From: Spisula solida
Taxonomy: Eukaryota > Mollusca > Bivalvia > Venerida > Mactridae
Direction of reading: 5' to 3'
Assembly: GCA_947247005.1 (NCBI GenBank)
Contig: OX365953.1
Span: 2,671,001 to 2,735,000 of the forward strand
Length of the DNA: 64,000 bases
How positions within the stretch are numbered: the stretch's first letter is position 1; each line of letters begins with the position of its first letter. A program made the position numbers and the translations under genes. A model generated the notes under the pieces. That model was not told the DNA's origin and made no database searches. It saw nothing but the letters and a program-made list of their open reading frames with translations. Shown here in pieces: positions 23,521-35,974 of this stretch.

Positions 23521-26500
23521 CTACCAAAAATTGAAAATCCATGGCTTTTGATTGGACAAAGAAGTAGGGTTAACTATAAATACTGTAATGCTGTTGTTGT
23601 AGGCTTGTCCTATAACCAGCCTATGAGTGTGTGAATCATAGCACACTGAACGTGGAACAGAGACACCACCTCTACGTGTAGCAATCTCCCCCATGTATTC
23701 ACCATCAGGTGCCATTTGTATAATATTACCTGACTCCCTACCACAGACAAACACATTGTTCGTACCATCAGTACACACACATGCAGCTCTATCTAGTTCA
23801 CTACCCCAATATCTCCATACTATTTCATCCGTGGTATCCAATGTAATCACACCATTATCGAAGTCAGCGATATAAATCATTGTTCCATCATCACTCACAG
23901 TTATATCCCTGATAGATGAGAATGTATTGAGTCTGTTGGTGAATAGTGAGAATATACTTGATTTGTGTTCTACAGTGTTAACGTGTTGACCGTAAAGCGT
24001 GTATATACGGATAGAATCCCCAGCACCTATATACATCTTGTCCTTCAGGACAGCTATACCTTGGCATACATGTGGCATACTCAGTGAACGTACTGATTCT
24101 AGTCTATCACCACGTGTAGAGACAAACTGTACGGTATAATTATCTAGACATACTGCTACTTCTGTACGCCCGACTCTACACACTGACCAAGGCCCAGCAT
24201 TCAATTTTATTGATGATATGATTGTATATGTATTACTGGCAACTAATTTCAACTTGCCATTGAAACGATCAGCCAACAATATATTACCATTATCTATAAT
24301 ACATGACGACCATATAGTGCATGTATTCTTATCGTCTGGTTGTTTGATGTAGTAACGTGCTTTGTCGACTATTTTATATAAACCTTGCTGTGGTTGTTGA
24401 TTGCTGGTAGTAGCCACTGCTGGACTTGTAGATTGCTGTGGTTGTTGATTGCTGGCAGTAGCCACTGATGGACTTGTAGATAGCTGTGGTTGTTGACTGC
24501 TTGTAGTAGCCACTGATGGACTTGTAGATTGCTGTGGTTGTTGACTGCTTGTAGTAGCCACTGATGGACTTGTAGATTGCTGTGGTTGTTGGCTGCTGGT
24601 AGTAGCCACTGATGGACTTGTAGATTGCTGTGGTTGTTGACTGCTTGTAGTAGCCACTGATGGACTTGTAGATTGCTGTGGTTGTTGACTGCTTGTAGTA
24701 GCCACTGATGGACTTGTAGATTGCTGTGGTTGTTGACTGCTGGTAGTAGCCACTGATGGACTTGTAGATTGCTGTGGTTGTTGACTGCTGGTAGTAGCCG
24801 CTGATGGACTTGTAGATTGCTGTGGTTGTTGACTGCTGGTAGTAGCCGCTGATGGACTTGTAGATTGCTGTGGTTGTTGACTGCTTGTAGTAGCCACTGA
24901 TGGACTTGTAGATTGCTGTGGTTGTTGACTGCTTGTAGTAGCCACTGATGGACTTGTAGATTGCTGTGGTTGTTGACTGCTTGTAGTAGCCACTGATGGA
25001 CTTGTAGATTGCTGTGGTTGTTGACTGCTTGTAGTAGCCACTGATGGACTTGTAGATTGCTGTGGTTGTTGACTGCTTGTAGTAGCCGCTGATGGACTTG
25101 TAGATTGCTGTGGTTGTTGATTGCTGGTAGTAGCCGCTGATGGACTTGTAGATTGCTGTGGTTGTTGATTGCTGGCAGTAGCCACTGATGGACTTGTAGA
25201 TTGCTGTGGTTGTTGACTGCTTGTAGTAGCCACTGATGGACTTGTAGATTGCTGTGGTTGTTGACTGCTGGTAGTAGCCACTGATGGACTTGTAGATTGC
25301 TGTGGTTGTTGACTGCTTGTAGTAGCCACTGATGGACTTGTAGATTGCTGTGGTTGTTGACTGCTTGTAGTAGCCACTGATGGACTTGTAGATTGCTGTG
25401 GTTGTTGACTGCTTGTAGTAGCCGCTGATGGACTTGTAGATTGCTGTGGTTGTTGACTGCTTGTAGTAGCCGCTGATGGACTTGTAGATTGCTGTGGATG
25501 TTGACTGCTTGTAGTAGCCGCTGATGGACTTGTAGATTGCTGTGGTTGTTGATTGCTGGTAGTAGCCGCTGATGGACTTGTAGATTGCTGTGGTTGTTGA
25601 CTGCTTGTAGTAGCCGCTGATGGACTTGTAGATTGCTGTGGTTGTTGATTGCTGGTAGTAGCCACTGATGGACTTGTAGATTGCTGTGGTTGTTGATTGC
25701 TGGTAGTAGCCACTTATGGACTTGTAGATTGCTGTGGTTGTTGACTGCTTGTAGTAGCCGCTGATGGACTTGTAGATTGCTGTGGTTGTTGACTGCTTGT
25801 AGTAGCCGCTGATGGACTTGTAGATTGCTGTGGTTGTTGATTGCTGGTAGTAGCCACTGATGGACTTGTAGATTGCTGTGGTTGTTGATTGCTGGTAGTA
25901 GCCACTGATGGACTTGTAGATTGCTGTGGTTGTTGATTGCTGGCAGTAGCCACTGATGGACTTGTAGATTGCTGTGGTTGTTGACTGCTTGTAGTAGCCA
26001 CTGATGGACTTGTAGATTGCTGTGGTTGTTGATTGCTGGTAGTAGCCGCTGATGGACTTGTAGATTGCTGTGGTTGTTGATTGCTGGCAGTAGCCACTGA
26101 TGGACTTGTAGATTGCTGTGGTTGTTGACTGCTTGTAGTAGCCGCTGATGGACTTGTAGATTGCTGTGGTTGTTGACTGCTGGTAGTAGCCACTGATGGA
26201 CTTGTAGATTGCTGTGGTTGTTGATTGATGGTAGTAGCCACTGATGGACTTGTAGATTGCTGTGGTTGTTGACTGCTTGTAGTAGCCGCTGATGGACTTG
26301 TAGATTGCTGTGGTTGTTGATTGCTTGTAGTAGCCACTGATGGACTTGTAGATTGCTGTGGTTGTTGACTGCTTGTAGTAGCCGCTGATGGACTTGTAGA
26401 TTGCTGTGGTTGTTGACTGCTGGTAGTAACCACTGATGGACTTGTAGATTGCTGTGGTTGTTGATTGCTGGTAGTAGCCACTGATGGACTTGTAGATTGC

Positions 26501-29500
26501 TGTGGTTGTTGATTGCTGGTAGTAGCCACTGATGGACTTGTAGATTGCTGTGGTTGTTGATTGCTGGCAGTAGCCACTGATAGACTTGTAGATTGCTGTG
26601 GTTGTTGACTGCTTGTAGTAGCCACTGATGGACTTGTAGATTGCTGTGGTTGTTGACTGCTGGTAGTAGCCACTGATGGACTTGTGGATTGCTGTGGTTG
26701 TTGATTGATGGTAGTAGCCACTGATGGACTTGTAGATTGCTGTGGTTGTTGACTGCTTGTAGTAGCCGCTGATGGACTTGTAAATTGCTGCGGTTGTTGA
26801 TTGCTGGTAGTAGCCACTGATGGACTTGTAGATTGCTGTGGTTGTTGACTGCTTGTAGTAGCCACTGATGGACTTGTAGATTGCTGTGGTTGTTGACTGC
26901 TTGTAGTAGCCACTGATGGACTTGTAGATTGCTGTGGTTGTTGACTGCTGGTAGTAGCCACTGATTGACTTGTAGATTGCTGTGGTTGTTGACTGCTTGT
27001 AGTAGCCACTGATGGACTTGTAGATTGCTGTGGTTGTTGACTGCTGGTAGTAGCCACTGCTGGACTTGTAGATTGCTGTGGTTGTTGACTGCTTGTAGTA
27101 GCCACTGATGGACTTGTAGATTGCTGTGGTTGTTGACTGCTGGTAGTAGCCACTGATGGATTTGTAGATTGCTGTGGTTGTTGACTGGTAGGAGCCACTG
27201 ATGGACTTGTAGATTGCTGTGGTTGTTGACTGGTAGGAGCTATTGAATCATGTGTCGCTTGAGGGCTCAGTACTCCAAACGTACTCATACCCAACAAAAA
27301 AGGTATTAAGTCAGTGTTTCTGGCGAAAGTTAGTTGAATGGTTTGTTTATCTGACAATTCTGATACTAATTCTCGACCTTGCGTTATTAAACTTTGACTA
27401 AGTTTAGCAATGACAAATTTCTGTGCGTCATTACTTTGGTCAGATTCAATCTCGTACCTGAATCTAATCATTTCATCAAGCACGTCATGTATGGCCTTTT
27501 TCATGGTACCTGTAATCTTTTTCATATCTCTGTGTTTCTCATCAAGTTCTGCGAGTGTTGCTATTTCTATTTTGTCAATTATTAGATTGATCTCTGATCT
27601 GTAGCGCTGTATATCTTGCTTACACGTGATCTTACTTTCATCCAGATCGTCTTCCAATCTGTCATGTTGGGTATTCAGCTTGTCCATGTCATTGGTTGCT
27701 TTTATTAGATCACTGCTGATTTGATGTACTTGTTCTGTTGGGTATTTTGATTTGACATACTCTGGTATGTACTGGACGTTGTCACAAAACCTGAAAATGA
27801 TTTCAAAGCATATTTGAATAAACGCCCTAACCTTATTAGTTTGAATAAAAGGTATCAACAACAAATGATGTTTGGGAATACGTTTGATACTAACCATTCG
27901 ATGTAATGCCAACAGAGACACAAGTTTACAAGATGAAATATATCACACAATAAGTGTTATTTGTTTTATTATTCCAAACATTGTCAGTTTCACTTATTTT
28001 TTGAAAGTCTAGTTATAAAAGAGACGGTCACTTCATGAGTTTAGCTTTAATTGATAATGTAACATACTTTGGGTGATCAGCAAAGAAAAAAAGGCGGCGA
28101 TAGGAAGGAGAAGAAAGGAAGGAAAACACGTGAGCAAATATCATTGAAGAACTTGATTTTTCGCTTTTGTTTTGTGCTAGTGTGAACATGTTGCTGATTT
28201 CCTATCCAATTTGTGACTTTAAAGAGTGGACGTTGAAATGCATTGCAATGGTATTTTAATTGAAGTTTACACAGCTAAAGATAAAATATCTAATTGGGTC
28301 ATGTTTCTAATACAAATATATACATTAGATATAAACACTACGAAAAAAGATAACACTTGTTTACTCAATATTCATGTACCTTCTTGTACATGGGTTTGTC
28401 ATTTGAGTGAAAGTGATTCGTTATCAGAACCATTTATTTATGTATACTATATAACAATTAAAGTGGGGTTTACACTACGGCGTTTCGACCGACGTTAATC
28501 GACTTATTGGCAAACATCAAACGCCGCTAATAAATTTTGTTCAAGGTTTGGATGAGTTGATGTTCGATGGCGATCGCCGAAAATCGTTCGTTGAAAATCT
28601 TTTAATTTGTCGATGTTTGGAAATAAACGCCACTGTTGTGCTCCGTTTGAACATTGTACTGAGTTTGCCTCAGTTGGGGTCCGTTTACAAACGTCGGCTG
28701 AGACGCTTGTGGTGTTGATAAATTTAGATTAACTTATGTCCAACAGAGGCAAACGTGCATTAATTTTGTCCTACGCAAGTAAACGCGATGGTAACGCAAG
28801 GGCCAAGGATTAACGACTATTCCACAGCTTTGCTTAAAGATAATATTAAGTCAGACAAAGGAAAGGCATATCAGCTTAACAAGCCGAGCACAGCAAACAC
28901 AAAACCACACATAGCACAATGCCCACCTGAACCAGCCGAGTACGTCGTTGAAAATTTATAACATGCAAACGTTTTGCCGACGTTTGGAAAAAAACTATTG
29001 GTGTAAGTTGTGCTCCATTTGTAAACTTAAAGTCACATTGTCTCTCCCAAAACTTTTTTCCCGATCATCCAGTAAATAGACTAAATGCAAAGAATTAGGA
29101 TGTTTTTCACAAATGACCTATAATGGACGACAGAATGTCAGCTATATCTGTCGAAATAGTATGCCAAAAAATCTCATTTAGTAAAATGTATGGATGACAA
29201 AATACTTATTTTGCCGCAATTGCTCCCCTTAGACTTTAAATTATGCATTTATTGTTTACATTTCGTTTAAGGCATAATGGGACTTTAGCAGATCTCTGAA
29301 TGAAGAAGTACTGGGTTTCCCAAGGTTGGACTTCGTTTGCAAACGTATGTTGGAATACTGCTGATTTTGGTGAATTTAGCCGAAAGTGTTTGTAACGGAG
29401 ACCAAGAGACAAACGGAAATCTTAGCAATTAACACGTTGGTAACGGAAGGGCTAGCATAGAGAACTTTTTCCAGCATAGCCGAACGCTTGTCCAACGTAG

Positions 29501-30374
29501 GCCAACGGATATTCGACGCAATGAACGCAATAATAGCACAAGGGGTATCATACGATAAAAGATAATAACTACAACGCTGGTAAATGTTGTCAAACGTAAA
29601 TACCCGCTGTCAAACGCAATCAAGCGGTGCGTACCTTTTGCAACGGTTGGCGTGCGCCAGATGTACAACGTTCGTAGTTGAAAAAGTCCTTCTCGAGAAC
29701 GTTATTTCGCATACGTTTGGGCTATTTTTAGAAATTGCTACGAACAACCAACGCTGGTACAAACGTTCATATTGTGAACCCTCCTGCCGATGTGTGTATC
29801 GACGTTATGCACCACGTTAAAGGTCTATGCGGAAAGAGCTAGGTAACAGAATTTCAAACTGCACGGCCATACAGTAATTAAGGCATACATCATAGTTTGT
29901 TTCCGGTGACTAAAGGGTTGGTAGGTAGGAAAATACTCGTTTTCATTATTTCTTTTAATGATTGCTTCGCCTAAAATGCATAACGAAATGGTGATAATAA
30001 TGTATATACCTGTGTTCGTGCGTAAAACACACCGAACATCCAACCTTTTCGTCCTCACCACAGTACATATCCAACAGTTTGAATGGATGTCTTTTACAAA
30101 GCTCTGTTGGCATACTCTGTATCTGTCCTCCAGATCGGCTATTTGAAGTTTGTTTGGAGGTCGGATCCACCAGAACATGTTTGGGTAAAACTTTAAAACT
30201 ATTATGAATGTTAACACAATCGACACAGAAATATTCCATACAAATAGGACAATATTTCATCGCTTCTTTACTTAAGTTTCTTTTATTGCACGGAGTACAA
30301 TACAAATCAAAATATTCGTCCGCTGCATTTAATGCAGAATGCGATAAATTTCTGTAGTCTTTCATGGTAGCCAT
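23521..30374 (-). CDS. TRIM-like B-box / coiled-coil / beta-propeller protein with 60 Q/P/S/T repeats; in-frame TAA
   Basis: Two coding exons: 30374-30010 and 27790-23521. Exon 1 holds two B-box zinc-binding domains and no RING: B-box 1 near residues 26-57 (CTPC, CPIC, CVDC, H57) and B-box 2 near 93-124 (C93..H96, C105, C113, C116, HEHR). The intron splits the last B-box motif and the join restores R-F-C-D-N-V, typical of TRIM proteins. A coiled coil follows (about 125-300), then 60 near-identical 16-residue units (consensus VATTSSQQPQQSTSPS; 27237-24385). The last ~290 residues form an NHL/beta-propeller-like domain with repeating strand motifs (NGNILLAD, DGTMIYIAD, TNNVFVCG). TRIM relatives act in ubiquitylation, RNA binding or antiviral defence; without a RING this one would need a partner ligase. 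A TAA at 25714-25716, after 813 codons, interrupts the repeat and would remove the propeller, so the locus may be a recent pseudogene, a polymorphism or an assembly error. Confidence 0.85.
24385..27237 (-). repeat. 48-bp coding minisatellite, 60 units (TRIM-like gene)
   Basis: Sixty tandem units encode VATTSSQQPQQSTSPS with few changes (S/N, V/A, T/I). There are 32 units before and 28 after an in-frame TAA at 25714-25716. The first two units are shorter (APTSQQPQQSTSPSV). Near-identity at DNA level suggests ongoing unequal exchange or replication slippage. Confidence 0.97.
28461..29785. mobile_element. Putative 1.3-kb element rich in CAAACG words, with a nested MITE
   Basis: The left edge AGTGGGGTTTACACTACGGC and the complement of the right edge AGGAGGGTTCACAATATGAA are similar, suggesting degenerate terminal repeats. 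The inside is unusually rich in AAACG/CGTTT words. A TTAA-flanked MITE (29027-29287) is nested in it. It lies in the TRIM-like gene's intron. Confidence 0.4.
29027..29287. mobile_element. TTAA MITE family, short copy
   Basis: Starts TTAAAGTCACATTGTCTCTC and ends GGCATAATGGGACTTTAG. Compared with the copies at 34478 and 61676 it lacks an internal block after TTTACATTTCGTT. Confidence 0.85.
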
Positions 30375-32398
30375 CTTGATTGTAATGGGCGTACAAAATT
30401 ATTGATAAAATATAATGTCATATGATCATCATATGATCTTTTTATTAATGTCGCATTGTTGATATATAACGCTTTGAACTTATCATCACCTACAATCCAC
30501 AGTTCTCTCCCTTTTGATTTTGTTTGTCGTTATGTCGTTATCTTATCATTTTTAGCAATTTAGAAATAAAGTATAACTTCTGTGGATTAAAAGCCGTTGG
30601 GAGCAGTAAATATTGATCGTTGTTTAGAGGTTGTCGCTCTGCAGAGATAAGATTGACATTAAATATCGGCTAATAGGGACATTTTGCATGTGTTGTTATA
30701 GAGAGGTCATTGCTCTACAGAAGGCCGTCTTGGGGAGGTTGTACTGTACAGAACAACATTAATAAGACCACTATCCTGCATCTTAACATGTAAGATGTAC
30801 TGTAACTTGTTGAATGTTGTAGAAGAATTTCCAAGGGTTGCTGTGGGTATGGACTAAACGCGTTTTACAAACATCTCTTGTAAATAATAATAATAATAAT
30901 AAAGACTTTATTTTACCGAAGGTGAAAACACATTAAGTTACCTACATATAATACTCTTATTTTCATTGTGGGTTCAAATGTTACTGACTTCAACAGTTGT
31001 GTTATTACAGGTTGTTACAAATCCTCATAAAATCTTTGTTTGAAAACAGTTTGAGAGAAGAGTTACTAAGATTCAGCAGAAGATTGATAAACTAGAGACA
31101 AGTAACCATGGCAACAAAAGGGAGAGTGATACAGAAAAGGTAAACATTTATCATAACTATCTTTCAAAGAGAATGCTTTCGTTGTGCAAAAAGATTTCCG
31201 AGCCCCAGGCCCCATGTTCACAATGGATTAGTTTGCAGGATCAAACTCAAAAGAGATTTCCTACCATAAAACAACCTTATTGCCTTAGATTTTGCCACTT
31301 ATAAAAGAATATCTGATTAGAATGTCTTAACGTGCAATTAGGTGAAAATTTGATAACGATGAAATGCGTTGTATGTCAACGATTAGTTTATGTCAATGGT
31401 AACATGAACTTCAGTGGTACAAGCAGAGAATCCTTCATTTCTGTTTTATTCCCACATTTAAGATGAGCCGTTGTGAGGGGGTTATTTGCTTTGCACATAC
31501 TGTTGGGTTGGTTGGTAGAGCGGAATAATACCAATTAATAACCAAGGAAAAGATGGGCATAGGATCTTCAAACTTTATAGTCATCAGTCTATAACCCATG
31601 TATTTAGAGATATGATTAGGTTGCCATGACTTTTAACATAATGACAATTTGGCTGCCTACCATGGAGGCATACCTTTTTTACAAACAGGTCTTGATATTA
31701 CTGTACTACTTGTATGAACTTTGTTAACATATTTTATGTAATGAAACATTTGTTTATTGTCTGTCGGTACATGTATAAAGTATAAACACAACCATACACC
31801 TTATATAGTACGGAGAATTCCACACGGATTTCGACCTTCTATTAGCACAATTTAACAGCTGATATAGTGCCTATACATCGTATAAATAATTCCGGTATGT
31901 TTCTCTTGTGTCTTCCTTGCTTAGCTGTTTCGGTTGAGTGCGGCCTTCATTGTCCGATTTTTCATTAAATTTCTTGCTTCAGTCTTTTACATCTGGAACT
32001 ATATTTGGGACTCTAGATCTGTTAGTAAAACAACGCAATACCCTATACATTGTGGACGAACATCTATATATATTTGAGGAAAATAGTGGCCCAATGTTAT
32101 GCAGTGACCAGCGCACTCTCACCGTTGAAAAATAAATAACTGCGTGTTGCTGTCATCGAAGGAATAAAAAAGGAACAATGTCCCCTTTATGATATTACAT
32201 TTCAGGCTCCGCGAAAACTGTCAGTCTTCCAGTACTGACTAACAAATTTTAAAGTTCGGGCTGACAGAAAATGTTTTTATTTTTCTATTAGACGAAGAAG
32301 AAAATTCCTTTTTTCTACCAATTCGGACTGACAAGTTTAAAAACTTTTCGCGGAGCCTGTTATTCCGTGTTTGTCCGATATTCTACAATATGGTTCTG
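30375..32398. other. Upstream region of the TRIM-like gene
   Basis: Contains nested CATATGATCATCATATGATC palindromes at about 30419-30440, an (AAT)n tail at 30881, and the doubtful exon at 31050-31139. An imperfect inverted repeat (AGGCTCCGCGAAAACTGTCA ... TTTTCGCGGAGCCTG) spans about 32202-32360 and looks like another MITE. Confidence 0.5.
31050..31139 (+). CDS. Possible isolated coding exon (coiled-coil-like)
   Basis: A 90-bp segment lies between an AAACAG acceptor and a GTAAAC donor. Only one frame is open; it encodes 30 residues rich in Lys, Glu and Gln (FERRVTKIQQKIDKLETSN...), with a coiled-coil look. A better acceptor (TTATTACAG) at 31011 opens a different, shorter frame ending at a TAG. 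No neighbouring exon on the plus strand could be joined with confidence, so this may be a stray fragment or chance. Confidence 0.22.
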
Positions 32399-32490
32399 CT
32401 GTTTCAATGTATAATTGTTGAGGGCCTTACGGCAGATTGACAATTATGTCAAGTGTGTTCCCTCTATAAATAATGTATTTATTATTATTG
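32399..32490 (-). repeat. Retroposon-like tail, inverted copy of 38852-38946
   Basis: GAGGGCCTTACGGCAGATTG..AATTATGTCAAGTGTGTTCC and CTCTATAAATAATG..TTATTATTATT are the complement of the 38.9-kb copy. A related (AAT)n-AAAGACTTTATTTT tail is at 30881-30960. The TAA microsatellite end suggests a non-LTR retroelement 3' end. Confidence 0.55.
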
Positions 32491-32944
32491 AAGCGCAATA
32501 AGGCTTCTATAAAACGAAGAACAACACACAATAACTCCAAACGTGACTATTTATTTCTTCCACCGAACGTACATAACTGACAACTGATGACAAAACATGA
32601 GTATATATTGCAAGCTGTGCTCCTACGAAATGGCCGCAGTAGCTCCTACGCTCTGAATAGGAGACCCAAGTAGCTCCTTCGGCTACATAAAAGGCGCAAG
32701 CATGAAAGGATGATGCAATACATAAAAGGAGTGTGCATGAAAGGAGCAATGAATATGACAAAGAATGAAAGGAGTAATGAATGAAGTATGCGGGGAAGGA
32801 GTAACGAATGGACCGTAAACACAAGGAGCATAAACGCAAATTCGTTAGATTATTACATGTGTATTATTAATATTAATATGTTGCAATTTAAATATTTCAG
32901 ACAGGAAAGCAAGTGTGCACTCACAGGGTCAGACTGTTATAAAG

Positions 32945-34228
32945 TGTTCCTGCCCCAACCGTTACTAGCCCGGTCACCAAATGTTCCTGCCTCAACCGTT
33001 ACTGGCCAGGTCACCAAATGTTCCTGTCTCAACCGTTACTAGCCCGGTCACCAAATGTCCCTGCCTCAACCGTTACTAGCCCGGTCACCAAGTGTTCCTG
33101 CCTCAACCGTCACTAACCCGGTCACCAAATGTTCCTGCCTCAACCGTTACTGGCCCGGTCACCAAGTGTTCCTGTCTCAACCGTTACTGGCCCGGTCACC
33201 AAGTGTTCCTGCCTCAACCGTCACTAACCCGGTCACCAAATGTTCCTGCCTCAACCGTTACTGGCCCGGTCACCAAGTGTTCCTGTCTCAACCGTAACTA
33301 GCCCGGTCACCAAATGTTCCTGCCTCAACCGTTACTAGCCCGGTCACCAAATGTTCCTGCCTCAACCGTTACTGGCCCGGTCACCAAGTGTTCCTGTCTC
33401 AACCGTAACTAGCCCGGTCACCAAATGTTCCTGCCTCAACCGTTACTAGCCCGGTCACCAAGTGTTCCTACCTCAACCGTTACTAGCCCGGTCACCAAGT
33501 GTTCCTGTCTTAACCGTTACTAGCCCGGTCACCAAATGTTCCTGCCTCAACCGTTACTAGCCCGGTCACCAAATGTTCCTGCCTCAATCGTTACTAGCCC
33601 GGTCACAAAATGTTCCTACCTCAACCGTCACTAGCCCGGTCACCAAATGTTCCTACCTCAACCGTTACTAGCCCGGTCACCAAATGTTCCTGCCTCAACC
33701 GTTACTAGCCCGGTCACCAAATGTTCCTGCCTCAACCGTTACTGGCCCGGTCACCAAATGTTCCTGCCTCAACCGTTACTAGCCCGGTCACCAAATGTTC
33801 CTGCCTCAACCGTTACTAGCCCGGTCACCAAGTGTTTCTGTCTCAACCGTTACTAGCCCGGTCACCAAATGTTCCTGCCTCAACCGTTACTAGCCCGGTC
33901 ACCAAGTGTCCCTGTCTCAACCGTTACTAGCCCGGTCACCAAGTGTTTCTGTCTCAATCGTTACTGTCCCGGTCACCAAATGTTCCTACCGCAACCGTTA
34001 CTAGCCCGGTCATCGTGTGTCCCTGCTCAACCGTTACTAGCCCGGTCATCGTGTGTCCCTGCTCAACCATTACTAGCCCGGTCACCGTGTGTCCCTGCTC
34101 AACCATTACTAGCCCGGTCATCGTGTGTCCCTGCTCAACCATTACTAGCCCGGTCATCGTGTGTCCCTGCTCAACCATTACTAGCCCGGTCATCGTGTGT
34201 CCCTGCTCAACCGTTACTAGCCCGGAAG
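32945..34228 (+). repeat. 37-bp minisatellite changing to 36-bp units, about 35 copies
   Basis: Unit CCGGTCACCAAATGTTCCTG plus CCTCAACCGTTACTAGC (37 bp) up to about 34000. After that it becomes CCGGTCATCGTGTGTCCCTG plus CTCAACCATTACTAGC (36 bp). Open frames of 80-149 codons here are periodicity artefacts. Confidence 0.95.
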
Positions 34229-34477
34229 AAAGGCGATCAATTAGCAAAATGGCATTTTACCAGTTCAACGTGCCATCGTATTGTTCTTGTGTTAATTAAC
34301 TTATATTTGTGTGCTTAGTTATAGATGTACTATTTGATATACCTAACATTTCTTGAATATAACACATAAATAAATATACTACATGTATATCTTTATTTCA
34401 GTCTCGTCTTCGGACAGTACATTATAAAGAATACATTTTACAAAACATATTACATGTATCTCAGTACTAAGTCATTC

Positions 34478-34882
34478 TTAAAGTCACATTATCTCTCCCA
34501 AATTTTTTTCTTGATCATCCAGTAAATAGACTAAATACACAGAATTAGGATGTTTTTCACAAATGACCTATAATTGACGACAGAATGTCAGCTATATCTG
34601 TCCGAATAGTATGCAAAAAAATCACATTTAGTAAAATGTATGGATGACAAATTACTACTTTTGCAAGAGTTGCCCCCCTTAGACTTTAAATTATGCATTT
34701 ATTGTTTATATTTTGTTATTTTGTTTACAAATCAACTGGAGGCTTTATTTCGTTTTCTTACATTTTATGGTGTTTTTCACCTTTGAGACTCAACTAAAGT
34801 GCTCAAAATGCATCATTCTGCAGATATGTTGCCAACTTATTGCTTTTTGAAAATAGCCATTTAAGGCATAATGGGACTTTAA
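34478..34882. mobile_element. TTAA MITE family, full copy
   Basis: TTAAAGTCACATTATCTCTC ... GGCATAATGGGACTTTAA, 405 bp, with AGTC(A/C)CATTA inverted ends and TTAA flanks. Contains CAGAATGTCAGCTATATCTG. Confidence 0.9.
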
Positions 34883-35674
34883 GGTATTACAGGAGACTAT
34901 CTTATCAAACAAACACGATTTACGATATAAACCAATGCAACTATAATTGTTATTCGTATATAGAAGCTTTTATAAAATGTACAAATGTACATGGACCTTA
35001 GACCGTAACAACAAGTGTGAACACACCACGTGGTATGTGACGAAGTACAGTTTATTCAAGAAAAAGGCATATTTCAGCTTCAACGTTTTACTGCCAACAT
35101 TCGCCTTTCCGTTTAATATTGGCAGATGTCTGACAATAGCAGACATAAAATCTATGGAGACACAGAGGAGGGATACAAGGAATCCGGGTGCATTACCCTA
35201 GGTCTTTTTGAATAAATTCATTGATTATTTATCGTGCCCGGTGTACAGCATCTATACAGCATCTATACACGCGAGACTACCTCTGGGTTTCCGCCAGTTC
35301 ACCTCTAGTTGGTTGGGAAACACCGAAAAGCGTTTCAGAAATGACCAAGTGACCCGTAATATTCTTATAACTCTACATGTATATACAATTTCACATACTT
35401 TACGATAGTTAATGGTGACATAATTAGCATAATCAGTTATAATCGTAGACAAGTATTTAACTGCGTGCATATTTAAGAGTTTTCAATAAGTACATGTAAA
35501 CACATTCTAGTGACGTATCATATACGATAAATTCAAGAATGAGTACTATCCATACCATGTAACATTTTTCTACAAAAGGCAACATTTTTTGTCCGAAACC
35601 GACTAAACTACTGGGTGATGGGTAGTCGGCATTGGTGGCTGCTCTGTGGAGGTTGCAGCGTAATCTAAATACAA

Positions 35675-35880
35675 CACTGTATAAATCCCGATACACCGCA
35701 TCTCGGTTGTGTTAGAAATAATGCTTGGACGAAAGTGAAAACGCCCGGACGGAACTCAGGTGACATTTATCATGAGTTCCATCAGACCGTTACATCGGAT
35801 TTATGTTCTGTAAGAGCCATATGAAAACAGAACAATTTTCGGACGCAAATGAGAAGTGGTGTACCGGGATAAATACCGTG
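35675..35880. mobile_element. CACGGTA fold-back MITE, copy 1
   Basis: CACTGTATAAATCCCGATAC ... GTACCGGGATAAATACCGTG. The inner arms include TGAGTTCC..CAGA and GAGCCATATGAAAACAGAAC. Same family as 39287, 43067 and 52293. Confidence 0.85.
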
Positions 35881-35974
35881 TACAAGAATCACTCTCTTTT
35901 AAGCGAGTAGAGATGGGAGATTAATAACTTGTGTAGTTTCCTTGTCGTTGTTATCATAATGGCTGTCATGGGAA

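Noticed and set aside
23521..25713. A separate gene starting at 25713
   Set aside because: The supposed start is a GTG valine inside the repeat, directly after the TAA; it is the continuation of the upstream frame, not an independent start.
31500..31600. tRNA-like A-box phrase (GGTTGGTAGAGCGG)
   Set aside because: No convincing B box at the right distance and no cloverleaf; too weak to annotate.
32788..34318. Open frames of 69-149 codons with repeated 'LPQPLLARSPNVPA'-type peptides
   Set aside because: Products of the 37/36-bp minisatellite. The 37-bp units shift frame each time and no start, signal peptide or family is evident.
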